From contig NC_073305.1 in NCBI RefSeq assembly GCF_027595985.1, positions 176,766,589-176,830,588 of the forward strand: a stretch of DNA of 64,000 nucleotides, given 5' to 3'. A model generated the notes under the pieces. The model had not been told where the DNA came from. It saw nothing but the letters and a program-made list of their open reading frames with translations, and searched no databases. This stretch comes from Sorex araneus. Lineage: Eukaryota > Chordata > Mammalia > Eulipotyphla > Soricidae. Below, piece by piece: positions 47,609 through 58,441 of this stretch (positions within the stretch are counted from its first letter, which is position 1; each line of letters opens with the position of its first letter). Made by a program: the position numbers and the translations under genes.

Positions 47609-47696
47609 CGGCACCGGCCGGCGCTGTCCGCGGCGCGTTCCCCGGCAGGAGCAAAAGGACCAGGAGGAGCCTGAGTGCAGCCCCCGGCCCTGCCAT
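47609..47696 (-). CDS. Leader exon, promoter unit 2
   Basis: A second copy of the signal-peptide exon, opening MAGPGAALRLLLVLLLLPGN and ending phase 1 at G|GTGAGTC. The frame is intact. About 110 bp upstream on the minus strand is GGGCCAATGGG, a CCAAT box. It could act as an alternative first exon for gene B or be the surviving start of a lost duplicate gene; no alpha-1 exon lies between this unit and unit 1. Confidence 0.7.
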
Positions 47697-47699
47697 CAG

Positions 47700-48190
47700 G
47701 GTCGGCGGCGGGACCTGAGCGAAGGCGACCGAGGCTTTCGACTGGCGCTCAGTCCTCTGGAATCGTGTCCCCGCAGGTGCCATGGAGTTTGCCGCGCTGG
47801 GCGCCCATTGGCCCAGCGACACCACGACACGCCCTCCGCGCAGCCCCGCCCGCCTCGGAAAAAAACTTGGAATAAACTTTGAAACAAACTTTGAAACAAA
47901 CTTTGGCTCGCTGCCCAGTCAAGCCCGCGAATTTCTGATTCCTGGGGAACCCCAGGAGCCCGGGGACTTATCGGCCCCGCGCGCCGTCGCAGAGGAGCCC
48001 GGTCCGCGCCCACCCGTGCCCAGAACCCGGCTCCGAGCCCGGGAACGGGACCCTGTGGGGCGCAGACGGGGCGCGGCGCCGGGAGAGCGCACACCCGATC
48101 CCGCAGCCCTGCAGAGCCGAGGGCGGCCCGGCCCCGGCAGACAGGACCCGGCGTGAGCCCAGCTAGGGGGACACCAGCTCAGCCCTGCCC
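47700..48190 (-). promoter_or_regulatory. CpG-rich promoter of unit 2 with CCAAT box
   Basis: The CCAAT box reads ATTGG on the plus strand at about 47808, roughly 110 bp upstream of the leader ATG. No TATA box is evident, as is common in CpG-island promoters; CCAAT elements are also known in other NKG2D-ligand promoters. Confidence 0.55.
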
Positions 48191-48663
48191 CTCTCAGGAC
48201 CCTCGACAACCTATCGGGCTCAGAAAACTATAAACTGTAAAATGTTTGTTAGAAACATTTTATAATGTTTATAATGTAAAACAAACTATAAAATGTTTGT
48301 TTCTTGTGGTTTGGGTGGCTTTTCACAAGGGGAAACTGCAACCTGGGTGCGTGACTCATTCACCATAGATAAGTGTAAAAGATAAGTGTCTATTCCTAGG
48401 ACTTGGACCCTCCCTCTTGGCCCCCTCCTGGATACTGGGTGTTTGTGTTTGGGTCCGCGGGGGAGTAGTGGGGGGGTCCCTGCATGCTGCTCCCTGGCCA
48501 CCCTTAGGGGAGCTGTGCTTGCTGAGGCTCCTGCTCTGGGTCTTTGGACAGGATTCTGAGCTGTGTCCTCAAGCAAAGGAGGACAAACACTGGGCAGTGA
48601 GGAGCCTGGAGCCCGAGATGGACACCCTGGCCTAGGGAGTGAGAAAGGAGGGAAGTTCCTTCT

Positions 48664-48664
<1 letters not shown>

Positions 48665-48715
<51 letters not shown>

Positions 48716-48905
48716 CAGAGACAGAGAGACAGACAGAGAGAGACAGAGAGACAGAGAGTGAGAGACAGACAGAGACAGAGACAGACAGAGACACAGAGAG
48801 ACAGAGACAGAGACAGACAGAGACAGAGAGACAGAGAGACACAGAAGAGAGAGACATAAAGAGACAGACAGACAGACAGACAGAGACAGAGACAGAAAGA
48901 CAGGG
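48665..48905. repeat. GA/GACA microsatellite in unit 3
   Basis: About 240 bp of purine-rich GAGA and GACAGA units. Confidence 0.95.
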
Positions 48906-49444
48906 ACTCACCGGGTTTTTGAGGACGAAGGAAGCCGCTTAATGAAATGAGGCAGTGACTGGTGGTGGGGAGAGGCTGGTTTGCCCCCTTCGAAGCGAGC
49001 TTTAGGGGGTGCAAAGTGGACGCGTCCCCGGTACAGTGCCACAAGGGAGCTGAGCAGAAGGCGGGACGGACGGGAGGGGAGTGCGGAAAGGACCTTGAGA
49101 ACAGAATTGGTTGTTCTCCTGCAAGTGCGCGCTGAGGCCCCCACCCGCACCCCGCACCGCATCTCGCACCCCCCCCCCCGGAGTTAGGCGCTCCGGGTCC
49201 CGGAACCCACAGGATTGGGCGCTCAGCGCTCCCCTTCTCCCCCTCCCCCTTTCTGGTCCCTTCTCTAGCTTCTTTGCACTCCCCGAAAAAGCGCAAACCC
49301 CCAAGGAACACCCCTCCTCCGCACCCCCGACCCGCCTCCTACCCCAGCCCGCCAGGAACTGAGCAGGGGCGCGTGCGCCGGGCCCTGAATTCCCGACCCC
49401 GACGCCTCCCAGGAGTCCAGCGGCCCCGCTCCTGCCCGACTCAC

Positions 49445-49532
49445 CGGCAGCGGCCGACGCTGCCCGAGGCGCGTTCCCCGGCAGGAGCAGAAGGACTAGG
49501 AGGAGCCTGAGTGCAGCCCGGGGCCCTGCCAT
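49445..49532 (-). CDS. Leader exon, promoter unit 3
   Basis: A third copy, reading MAGPRAALRLLLVLLLLPGN then APRAASAAA, with the same phase-1 GTGAGT donor. It is closest in sequence to unit 2, and its CCAAT box lies at the same spacing. The changed residues are confined to the leader, so a mature protein spliced from units 1, 2 or 3 to the same alpha-1 exon would be nearly identical. Confidence 0.7.
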
Positions 49533-49535
49533 CGA

Positions 49536-49960
49536 GGTCGGCGGCGGGACCCGAGCGAAGGCGACAGAGGCTTTCGACTGGCGCACTGTCCTCTGGAATC
49601 GTGTCCCCGCAGGTGCCATGGAGTTTGCCGCGCTGGGCGCCCATTGGCCCAGCGACACCGCGACATGCCCTCCGCGCAGTCCCGCCCGCCTTGGAACAAA
49701 CTTGGACTTTGGCTGCCACATGCTGACCGCTAGCTGCCCAGTCAAGCCCGCGAATTCCTGATTCCTGGGGGAACCCCCCCCCCCCCCCCCGCCAAGCCCG
49801 GGCACTTGTTGGCCCAGAACCCGATCCCGCAGCCCTGCAGAGCGGAGGGCGGCCCGGCCGGGGAGGTGACCACCCGGCCCTGCAGAGCAGCGCCCAGGAC
49901 GCGGCGTGGGCCCAACTAGGAGGCCGCCAGCTCCGCCCTGCCCCATACAGGACCGAGCGC
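49536..49960 (-). promoter_or_regulatory. CpG-rich promoter of unit 3 with CCAAT box
   Basis: The sequence around the inverted CCAAT (about 49642) is the same as in unit 2. Farther upstream it is shortened relative to unit 2 and contains the poly-C run. Confidence 0.55.
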
Positions 49961-50029
49961 CCCAACAGCAGAGAACCGGGAGGGTGGCAGAGTCCGGGAA
50001 GCTTTCACATTACGTCTTTCTCCTCTGCC

Positions 50030-50530
50030 AGATTACAACCCAATCCCATCCAAGCTTAACGATCTGAAAATGATATTTCAACAGAGACAAATTGACAGCC
50101 TGATAAAACAAATTTGGGGTGTGGGGGAAACCATTCAAACAGAAATAAAGGAATTAATGTAGCAAGTCTCCCTAGCAGGATAGATTACACTGATAAGGGA
50201 ATCAGTGAACTCAGAGATGAGGTAAATCGCACCAGAGGGGAGGAAAAGGCAAGAGAAAAATGGAATGCTGAGAAATGAAGAGACTACAAGGCATGTTATT
50301 GGACAGGAATCCTGTGATTTTGGAGGAAACCTTAAGCATCAGAGGAATCGGGGAAGGAGAAGGGAGCTGAAGAAATAATAGGTAAGAACACCCCTCACCT
50401 AAAGAGGGAGATGGGAGCACTCACCCAGGACACCTGGCATGTCAAAACCCAAACAGACCAACACCAGGAAGGACACTTATAATCAAAAGGCAGGAACCAA
50501 ACAGACTCCTTAAAGCAACAGGAGAGAAGT
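50030..50530 (+). mobile_element. L1 ORF1 remnant in unit 3
   Basis: Same breakpoint as the unit 1 remnant (CCAGATTACAACCCAAT) and same orientation, so the insertion predates duplication of units 1 and 3. It holds the KREMGALTQD segment and several stops. Confidence 0.65.
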
Positions 50531-51980
50531 GAAACCTGGTATGGAATGGGGAAAAGCATAGGATTCACAGAGACTGTGCTTCACCATCGTGGTAGCCCTC
50601 ACTGGACAGCAGTTCAATAACCAAAGACTTATGATAGTTAAATAATTGATAAGTAACTAATAGCATATATTTTAACATATAATTAAATAACTTTTAAGTG
50701 AGATAACTTGTAAATAATTAAAGAGTCCATCCTTTCATTCATTTAATTCATTCAGAGTCCATCATTTAATTCATTCAGAGTCCAAAATCTGAATGTTGGG
50801 ACATAGAGACAGAGTACTCTAGGACAAATGTGATCTGGTCCCCCTGATCTTAGTAACAGAGATTATGGTGATGCTCCAGATTTCCAAAATTATGTTAATT
50901 TACACAGTAGGTCCAATATGAATGTGTGGAAGCTTCTCCTCCTCAGAGTAACCCCCCCTCTTTTTTCTCCTTTCTGGGGCCCACACCCAGCTGTGCTTAG
51001 GGCTTACCCTGGCTCAGGACTCAGGGATCACTCCTGGCATATTTTTATGAGGTACTGGGGATGGAACCTGGGTCAGCTGCATGAAAGACAATCACCCTAA
51101 TCTCCTGTACTGTTGCTTGGCTTCAACCTTTCTCTGAGCACATAACCACGCCTTTGTTGGAAGTTTCATTTGGTGGGGTCTTCTCAGCAGTGCTCTAGGG
51201 ACCACATAGGTCAGTGAAGGAACCTGAGGATCCAATGTGCAAAGGCAGCCCAGTGACCTAGATCCCCAAGTCTGGAAGGACATGAGCATTCCCTGGAGTG
51301 TTAAGAGATTCCTTAACAAAATGAATAAAGGAATGTGGTACTGATGGCAGGTCAACTTGCCCTGGACCTGCAGGGCAAGTGCATCAGCAGTCTGATGCGG
51401 GTAGCAGGAAGCAGTCAGGCTTCCTGCTACCCGCAATTCACTGCTGTTGTCTCCAACAACTCAGGACCAAGTTTCCTGAAAAACTAAACTGCCAACAGTT
51501 AGGTATGTGGGAACAAACCACCTCCAGCTCAGCCATACAAGTTCATTTATGGGCCTTGCTTCAGAGACCTATAAATAAATCTCAAAAGAGATGAAAATCC
51601 ACAGATAATCTTGGACCTGAAAATCCACAGATAATCAAGGCTGAACAGACCAGGGTAAATTGGAGGGATCGGGTTTGTCCAGTGCTCTTCCAAACAAAGC
51701 CCCCAGTAGCCTCTTGCTCCCAACATCCAAAATCGCCACCATGCCCCTGGCCAGACTACACCATCTCAGGATATCTCACTGAGATACTAACATGTTGAAA
51801 ATTTGGGTATGCAGGTTTTGTGACTGAAATCTTGAGGTTTTCTTGGGGTTGGGTTGGGCTAATCTCCCCTACCTCCCTTGTACTTCCAGAACTCTGGTAG
51901 TCACATCCACACCCCAAAGCCACCACCCAGTTGAGAAAAGCTACTCCAGCTGTACCTTCCCAATAAAAAATAATGAACAC
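50530..51980. other. No gene seen
   Basis: AT-rich then mixed intergenic DNA with one old SINE. A perfect inverted repeat, GCGGGTAGCAGGAAGC with its complement, lies around 51397-51434. Confidence 0.4.
50965..51115 (-). mobile_element. SOR-like SINE, old
   Basis: GGGGCCCACACCCAGCTGTGC with a weak head. Confidence 0.5.
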
Positions 51981-52029
51981 CCTGAATAAAAACAATCACT
52001 TCTTTGTACCAGTATTGGAAACCATAATG

Positions 52030-52035
52030 CACAAA

Positions 52036-52094
<59 letters not shown>

Positions 52095-52270
52095 GAGAGC
52101 ACAAGAAAAATGGTGCCTTCCATAGAGGCGGGCAGGGTAGTGGTAGTATGGGCGTGGTGGGAGGGAAACTGGGGACATTGATGGTGGGAAATGTACACTG
52201 GTAGAGGGATGGGTGTTGGAACATTGTGTGACTGTAACCCAATCATGAATAGCTTTGTGATAATGATTCA
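52030..52270 (+). mobile_element. L1-type 3' UTR fragment with long AG run
   Basis: An AG microsatellite at 52037-52090 followed by ATAGAGGCGGGCAGGG and ACATTGATGGTGGG, as in the 41 kb copy. Confidence 0.5.
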
Positions 52271-52325
52271 GTATCAGTATCAGTCATCCCCTTGCTGATC
52301 GATTTGTTCGAGCGGGCGCCAGTAA
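52270..52325 (-). mobile_element. Type-2 shrew SINE, short 3' end
   Basis: GATCGATTTGTTCGAGCGGGC only. Confidence 0.65.
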
Positions 52326-52479
52326 AGTGCAGGCCCCAAACAGCAATGTCAGAGTTTCCGAAGCTGCGTTCTTCACGCATCCCTGAATGTGCAGGCACCT
52401 CAAATACTAGGTCAGTTCGTGGTGGTGCGCGGGGCCAATGCCGGCGCCTGCGCCCCTGGCTTCTGAGAAGTGGTGACCA

Positions 52480-52840
52480 CGGCTAGATGGTGTGTGTGTA
52501 GGTACATGCGAGTGTGCATATGTATGTGTAGCCCAGTAGGGTTTCTGCTGATACCTCTCCTGATCGTGGGGTCCAGGGTGGTGATGTGTTCAGGTGGAGA
52601 CTCTCAGCAGCAGTTGGCCCTGCAGTTGGCCCTACCTGGGAGCCACGTCTGGGGCCACCCCTGCATCCTCGCTCCTTCCTGTCCTGGACCGCGTTCCTTG
52701 GAGTCAGCTCACAGAACAAACAGAAGCATTGCCAGGCCAGGAAGGCTTCTAAGCACAAATGCTCTGCCCGGGGCGGCTGTGTCAAAACATCTGTAGCTCA
52801 GCCTGAACTTTCTTTTTCTTTTAAATTTTATTTAGTCCCT
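52480..52840 (+). repeat. Duplicated segment, partner of 22.5-23.1 kb
   Basis: GGTGATGTGTTCAGGTGGAG, GAGTCAGCTCACAGAAC and GGCTGTGTCAAAACATCTGTA in the same order, with a degenerate GT tract at the start. Confidence 0.55.
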
Positions 52841-53820
52841 AGAAAATGGCAAAGTTGGGTTTCTGGTATACAATGTTTCAGCACAGAATTCTTCACCAGG
52901 AATCATTTCCTTCTTTCCCCGGGGTTCACTTCCTTCCACCTATGGCTCCCCACTCTGTGGCCCCCACTTGCCTCCCACCCACAAGTTCCCCGCTGCCCTG
53001 TGGTGAGTTCCTGAGAGGTTTCGTGCACAACACTTTAACCCCTTCCACCCCCCTGCTCCTCCTGGTCAAACACTTTCCCCCACCCTAGTTGATGTCCCCT
53101 CCCTTTCCTATCCTCCTCCTCCCCCCCCCCCCCCACCAAGTGGTCTAAAGAAGAGCCCATGGGCGGGCGGCCATAAAGGGGCAGGGCAGCTGACAGGCCA
53201 GGGAACAGCATCATGAGGTCCCACTGTGTGTTGCAGAAACAGCTTTGCAGGAGCAGGACAAGCAGAACCCGTGTTGGCCAGAGCTCAGGCCGCAGGTGCC
53301 CTCCCGGCCGCCCCTCCCTGCCGGCCTGCGTTTGGGCCCACCACAGTCTCATTCTTTCTGTCTTGACCGGGAACTATAGTCTGGGGAGAAATTGTTTCTG
53401 AGTTTCACTCAGCCACGGGCTGTAAACAACCCCAGTCACTGTGCAGGCCCCAAACAGCAAATCTAATTCTTACACTCCTGGGCAGTGTAGCGGTGGGTGA
53501 AGAGGAAAGACAGGGATTGCGGGAGGATTAGGAAGAGGAGTCTCGCATTGGGATGACACTGAAACCTTTGTGGAGGATGTGAAAAACTCTATGTACACAT
53601 AGATGTGTACACACATGTACATACATATGTATATTTGCATGCATGCACATACACAGAACTGCTATACTTCTGAAATTTTATAGTATTGTTGCCTAATGAT
53701 ACTCCAATAGCTTTTTGTTGTTGACGTTTGTTAAAGGAAGAAAAGGTTTCTCTTCTTTTTTCATTTTTGTACCTATTTATTTAGTCGTCGTCCTCCTGTT
53801 TCTGTCACCAAGACCCATTA
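52840..53820. other. No gene seen
   Basis: An L1-type 3' UTR-like pyrimidine region (52.86-53.13 kb), then unique DNA. Confidence 0.4.
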
Positions 53821-54058
53821 TTTACAATATACACAAAAATCCAAGCACAAGGCAACTGGCAGCTTTTACCCCCCTGGTGATAATCAACCTGTGACTTTCC
53901 CTTATAGAACTGATGTCATGGGAAGGCTGTGCCCTGGAGGAAGGATTTTGTCCTTCTCGGCTGTACTTCTGTTGCAACCCTGATGCCATTGTCCAAAGGA
54001 AACTTGCTGTATCGAGTGGTCCTGTTCTGACCATGGGGATTGTTATTAGGAGATCAAG

Positions 54059-54325
54059 TCATCCAGTATGAACTTTACTATGTTTACTAAGGCCTGATGG
54101 GAACGTGAAGCCCTTCCCACATTGCTTACATATATATGGTTTTCCTCCAGTGTGAATTCTCCTATTTAAATATAGTTGCGAAGATGTAGCAAGTGCCTTC
54201 CCACATTCCTGACGTATATATGGTTTCTCTCCAGTGAAGAAAAGATTTCTGTTCTGGTCACTTCTTCCAGTCTTCATTCTTCCTTCATGCTTTCCCAAAT
54301 ATGCAAAAACCCAGCATATTTTCAC
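54059..54325 (-). pseudogene. C2H2 zinc-finger fragment, degenerate
   Basis: It shows the linker TGEKPY and two finger units. The second ([10 protein letters not shown] ... HSKVH) keeps both Cys and both His. The first has lost a Cys and a His ([14 protein letters not shown]). It stops after HTG and is followed by apparent 3' UTR sequence to about 53820. It is likely a fragment of a KRAB-type finger gene copy and is not functional. Confidence 0.65.
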
Positions 54326-54370
54326 CCTTTTCTCCTGATGTTAACCATCTTTGAAAATTTAATGTTTAGG

Positions 54371-54462
54371 GCTGCAGAAATCATATAGGAGTAAGGCACT
54401 TGCCTTGCACGCAGCAAACGGGTTCAATCTCCAACAATTCATATGGTCTCCCAAGCATAGTC
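54371..54462 (+). mobile_element. SOR SINE, head portion
   Basis: CTTGCCTTGCACGCAGC and a decayed B box, inside L1 ORF1 remains. Confidence 0.6.
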
Positions 54463-54716
54463 CTCTTGAAATCATCCCCTAGGTCTCTGATTAGCCTAAG
54501 AACTATTATGAGACCTTTTCCCATTGCTTTTTGTTGCTTGTATGCTTCCTGCAGCTCATCTTCAAGCTCACTGATTCTGACTTTAGCTGTAGCCATTCTA
54601 CTATTGAGGACACCCATTGACTTTTTAATATCATCTATATAATCCTTTATTTGTGACACTTCTTTTTGTAGTTTTTTTCATTTCTGCTGTCATTTCTTCT
54701 TGCATTTTCTCAGCTG

Positions 54717-54818
<102 letters not shown>

Positions 54819-55436
54819 ATTGAATCACCATGAGAAAAGTTACAAAGCTTTCAGGTTTAAGTCTCAGTCATACAATGATCAAACACCCATCCCTTCACCA
54901 GTGCACATGTTCCACCACCAAGAATCCCAGTATACCTCCCATCCCCCCTGCACCCCTGCCTGTGTGGCTGATGATTTTCACTTTACTCTCTCTTTACTTT
55001 GATTACATTCAATATTTCAACAGAAAACTCACTATTATTATTTGGAATTTTACCCCAACAACCAGACCTGCCGAAAAGGCAGCATTTGATAATTTGTTTT
55101 CCATTGCTGACAATGAAGAGCCTATGAGGTTGTGGCTGCACGGTTTTGGATTTCTGGTATTTTAGTAATTAATTAATTAATTAGAAATTAAGTCCAGAGA
55201 AATTTCTGCCAGAAGTCACATCACTGTAAGCTCGCATACCTCTGTTTAGTGGGCCTTATAAGATGGCGATCGCCACGCTGCCGCCGAAAGGAAAGGCCGA
55301 GAGAGAAAAACCTTTCCACTCCCAGGGTGGCATGGGGCTGTAGCTTAGTTCACGGTCTAGAGGTCATTGTTTCTTTCATGTCCTCCTTTAATTTACTGGA
55401 TGTCTGTTGAAACGTTTGAGTTCATTGAGTATTTTC

Positions 55437-55617
55437 TTTTCTTTTCTTTTTTTGCTTTTTGGGTCACACCCAGCGCTGCTCAGGGCTTACTCCTGGCTTT
55501 GCACTCAGGAATTACTCCTGGCGGTGCTTGGGGGACCATATGGGATGCCGGGGATCGAACCCGGGTCGGCCGTGTGCAAGGCAAACGCCCTACCCGCTGT
55601 GCTATCGCTCCGGCCCC
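55437..55617 (-). mobile_element. SOR SINE
   Basis: Target duplication TCATTGAGTATTTTC; inserted into the L1 ORF1 start region. Confidence 0.92.
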
Positions 55618-55985
55618 TCATTGAGTATTTTCAACATTTCATCTCTGAATTCTTTATTGGAGAGATATTTGTGGGTGATGCTTATTGAGTTGTCTGGGCC
55701 TATTTCCTAGTTTTCTCCTTGAGGTGGTGATTTTCGCTGTTTCTTCATGTTTTTATAGCAGTATGGTGGTGGGGCCTTTGAGTTCACTATCAGTATTCCT
55801 CTCTAATTTCAAGAAAGGATTCTGAATGAGCTCGGTCTATGGTGGTCACCTATTCCCTCTTCTAGAGTATCACCTTCCTCTCAGGTGTTCCTCAGTGGCA
55901 TATGTGAGGTCTCTAGTGAAGCTTCGAATGATTTGTTCTTTTTTAAAAATTAATTCATTAATTTTTAATTGAGTTACCATGAGAA

Positions 55986-56231
55986 TGGGCTGGAGCGATA
56001 GCACAGCGGGTCGGCTTTCCCCTTTCACTCTGCCGACCGGTGTTCAATTCCTCCGCCCCTCTCGGAGAGCCAGGCAAGCTACTGAGAGTATGGAGCCCGC
56101 ACAGCAGAGCCTGGCAAGCTACCCGTGCGTATTGGATATGCTAAAAACAGTAACAATAAGTCTCTCAATGAGAGACGTTACTGGTGCCCACTCAAACAAA
56201 TCGATGAGCAACGGGATGACAGTGACAGTGA
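55986..56231 (+). mobile_element. Type-2 shrew SINE, full length
   Basis: Shows the whole element: SOR-like tRNA head, a distinct body with TCTCGGAGAGCCAGGCAAGC, and the GTGACAGTGA end. Confidence 0.85.
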
Positions 56232-57281
56232 CCTTGAGTACAGTTACAGAGTTTTTAGGATCGAGTCTCAGTCATACTACGCTCAAACACCCATCCCTTC
56301 ACCAGTGCACATGTTCCACCACCAATAACCCCAGCATACCCTCCCTCCCACTCCCCCTCTGCCTGTGTGGCAGATGATTTTCACTTGACTCTTTCCTTTG
56401 ATTACATTCAGTTTTTGACAGGAAACTCACTATCATTATTTGGAGTTTTTCCCCCAACAGTCAGTCCTGTCGGAATGGCATCATTAGATTGCATGTTTTC
56501 TATTGTTGGTAACAAAGAGCATATGATGTTGCATGGTCATGAAAGTGGCCGCCCAGATTTGGAATTCTGGTGTTAAATCCAGAGGTATTTCTGCCAGCAG
56601 CCGCTGCATTCCGAGGTTAGTTTCTGTGGCTCTGGGATCATGACTGCTCAGGAGTGATGGAGCTGTTCGTGGGCGACCGCTCAGGGTCTCATTTGGGCAG
56701 GAGGCAGGGCCGGTTCTGCCTCTCCCATAGCAAGATTCCCCACACATTCCGTCCCATCACTGAAAACTCCTACCTCTCTGTCCAATTGGTTCTGAACGGT
56801 GGTGATCACCATGCTGTCCAGGGCAGAAAAAAGCCAAGGGACAGAAACCCTTCCCCTCCCGGGGCTGTATCTTAGTTCAGAGTTCAGGAGTATATCTGCC
56901 AGCAGCCGCTGCGTTCTGAGATTGGTTTCTGTGCCTCTGGGATAATGGATGCTCAGGGGTGGCTGAGCCATTCCTGAGCATATATTTTGTGTATCAGGAA
57001 AGGTCTGGAGGTGTCCCAGTCCCGCATACCGGAGCCATGTTAGTAGAAGCTCAGTGTCGCCGGGGCTCCATCTGGAGATGGCATGCTGGCTATACCTTCT
57101 CTTTCTGGCATTCCGGTGTTGCTGGCCCGGTCTGGGGTCCAGAGGAATCTCCATCTGGCAGTGCCTGCCGGAGCGGCCCAAATTCTTCACTGCTGGTTGT
57201 CTCAATGGTTTTTTAGTTAAAAAAATTTTTAAACTATCTAATTAGGAGCACCTGATGAAATTAAATACAAAGTCTAAGAAA

Positions 57282-57465
57282 TTGAGGCTGGAGCGATAGC
57301 ACAGCGGGTAGGGCGTTTGCCTTGCACGCGGCCGACCCGGGTTTGAATCCCAGCATCCCATATGGTTCCCTGAGCACCACTAGGAGTAGTTTCTGAGTGC
57401 ATGAGCCAGGAGTGACCCCTGTGCATCACCTGGTGTGACCCAAAAAGAAAAAAAGAAAAGTAAAA
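57282..57465 (+). mobile_element. SOR SINE
   Basis: Flanked by AAAGTCTAAGAAAT on both sides. Confidence 0.92.
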
Positions 57466-57549
57466 CCAAAGTCTAAGAAATCAAGAACAGTCTCTCAATG
57501 AAACATCAGGGTCAGACCTTCTTAAATCTCATAGCAATCAGAGCTGTAT

Positions 57550-58215
57550 GCTTTTTTTTGGGCATTGTGGTTTGCAATATTCATAATACTGAAAGATTAT
57601 CAAGAATATCCCTTACCTACTTTTACCATTAGATATGTCCAGCGTGATCATTCCCATTTATTATTGTCATAGTGGTCATCTTCTCTATGTTACCTACCCC
57701 CAGCCCCACTCATATTTGTGGTTAGTTCCAAATATTGATCTCCTAACCCCTGCTTACCCTGTCCACGGATATTCTTATACCACAAATGAATGCAGTCATG
57801 CTATAGCTGTCCCTTTCCTTTGGACTCATTTCACTCAGCATGATACTCTCCATGTCCATTCATTTATAGGCAAATTTCATGTCTTCATTTTTCCTGACAG
57901 CTGCATAGTATTCCATTGAGTAGATGTGCCAGAGTTTTATTATCCATTTATTTGTTCCTCAGCACTCAGGTTGTTTCCAGACTCTGCTTATGGTGAATAG
58001 TGCTGCGATGAACATAGGGGTGTAGATGGTGTTTCTGCTGTTTATTTTTAGGCCCTCAGGTATGTTCCCAGAAGTGGTATTGCTAGATCAAATGGGAACC
58101 CAATTTCTAGTTTTTTGAGAAATGTCCATATTGTTTTCCTAAACAGCTAAAAGAGTCTGCATTCCCACTAACAATGAAGGAGAGTCCCTCTCTCCCATAT
58201 CTACGCCAACACCGG
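57550..58215 (-). mobile_element. Older L1 ORF2 3' fragment next to gene C
   Basis: Diverged L1 ORF2 C-terminal sequence with many stops. It lies just beyond gene C exon 4 and probably supplies part of its 3' end. Confidence 0.7.
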
Positions 58216-58316
58216 TTGCTTTTTTTTTTTTTTGTCATCCATTCTTTTAGATACCAACTTTCTAGAAAACCACTTCCCATATGTTCTGCACAGTGCCATT
58301 GTCCAGTATTCCAAAT

Positions 58317-58441
58317 CTATAACAAATACTTCATCAGGACTGAGCAGATGATCACTAAGATGGTTATCCTTGGGAAATTACCCACAAAAGAGGCTGCGGA
58401 TGAAGTGGGCGGGTGTGTAACTGAGTCCTCTGATTGTGGTG
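58317..58441 (-). CDS. Gene C exon 4: stalk and hydrophobic C-terminus
   Basis: The acceptor TGTTTGTTTCAG opens phase 1 into APQSEDSVTHPPTSSAAS, a Ser/Thr/Pro stalk, followed by RITILVIICSVLMKYLL and a stop. A hydrophobic end with essentially no cytoplasmic tail resembles GPI-attachment signals of many ULBPs, although the Lys near the end is unusual. The 3' UTR soon runs into L1 sequence at about 58.2 kb, and I see no canonical AATAAA before it. Confidence 0.8.

Larger units (their letters stand above)
46890..48230 (-). repeat. Promoter unit 2 of a triplicated segment
   Basis: It begins with the GAGTGAGAAAGGAGGGAAG block shared with units 1 and 3, followed by an AG microsatellite, intron, leader exon and promoter. 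The stretch 47.1-47.6 kb is nearly identical to 48.95-49.42 kb. Unlike units 1 and 3 it lacks the L1 ORF1 piece upstream, so its outer boundary differs. Confidence 0.75.
48400..50030 (-). repeat. Promoter unit 3 of a triplicated segment
   Basis: This is the most complete copy: CCTCTTGGCCCC-type block, GACA/GA microsatellite, intron, leader exon, CCAAT-bearing promoter, then the shared AGAACCGGGAGGGTGGCAGAG sequence next to an L1 ORF1 remnant. A run of about 18 Cs near 49771 is a likely length-variable site. Confidence 0.75.

Noticed and set aside
47055-47825. 256-codon minus-strand frame as a single-exon gene
   Set aside because: Only the first 29 codons from MAGPGAALRL are leader; the frame then runs through a strong GTGAGT donor into intron and microsatellite.
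48286-49311. 341-codon minus-strand frame rich in Leu/Ser/Val
   Set aside because: It is the translation of a GA/GACA microsatellite and intron sequence.
49002-49946. 314-codon minus-strand frame as a coding gene
   Set aside because: It covers promoter, leader exon and intron of unit 3; an exon boundary at 49445 explains the real coding part.
55367-55710. Overlapping frames with GSHPALLRAYSWLCTQ text
   Set aside because: Translations of a SOR SINE; similar peptides recur at every SINE in the window.
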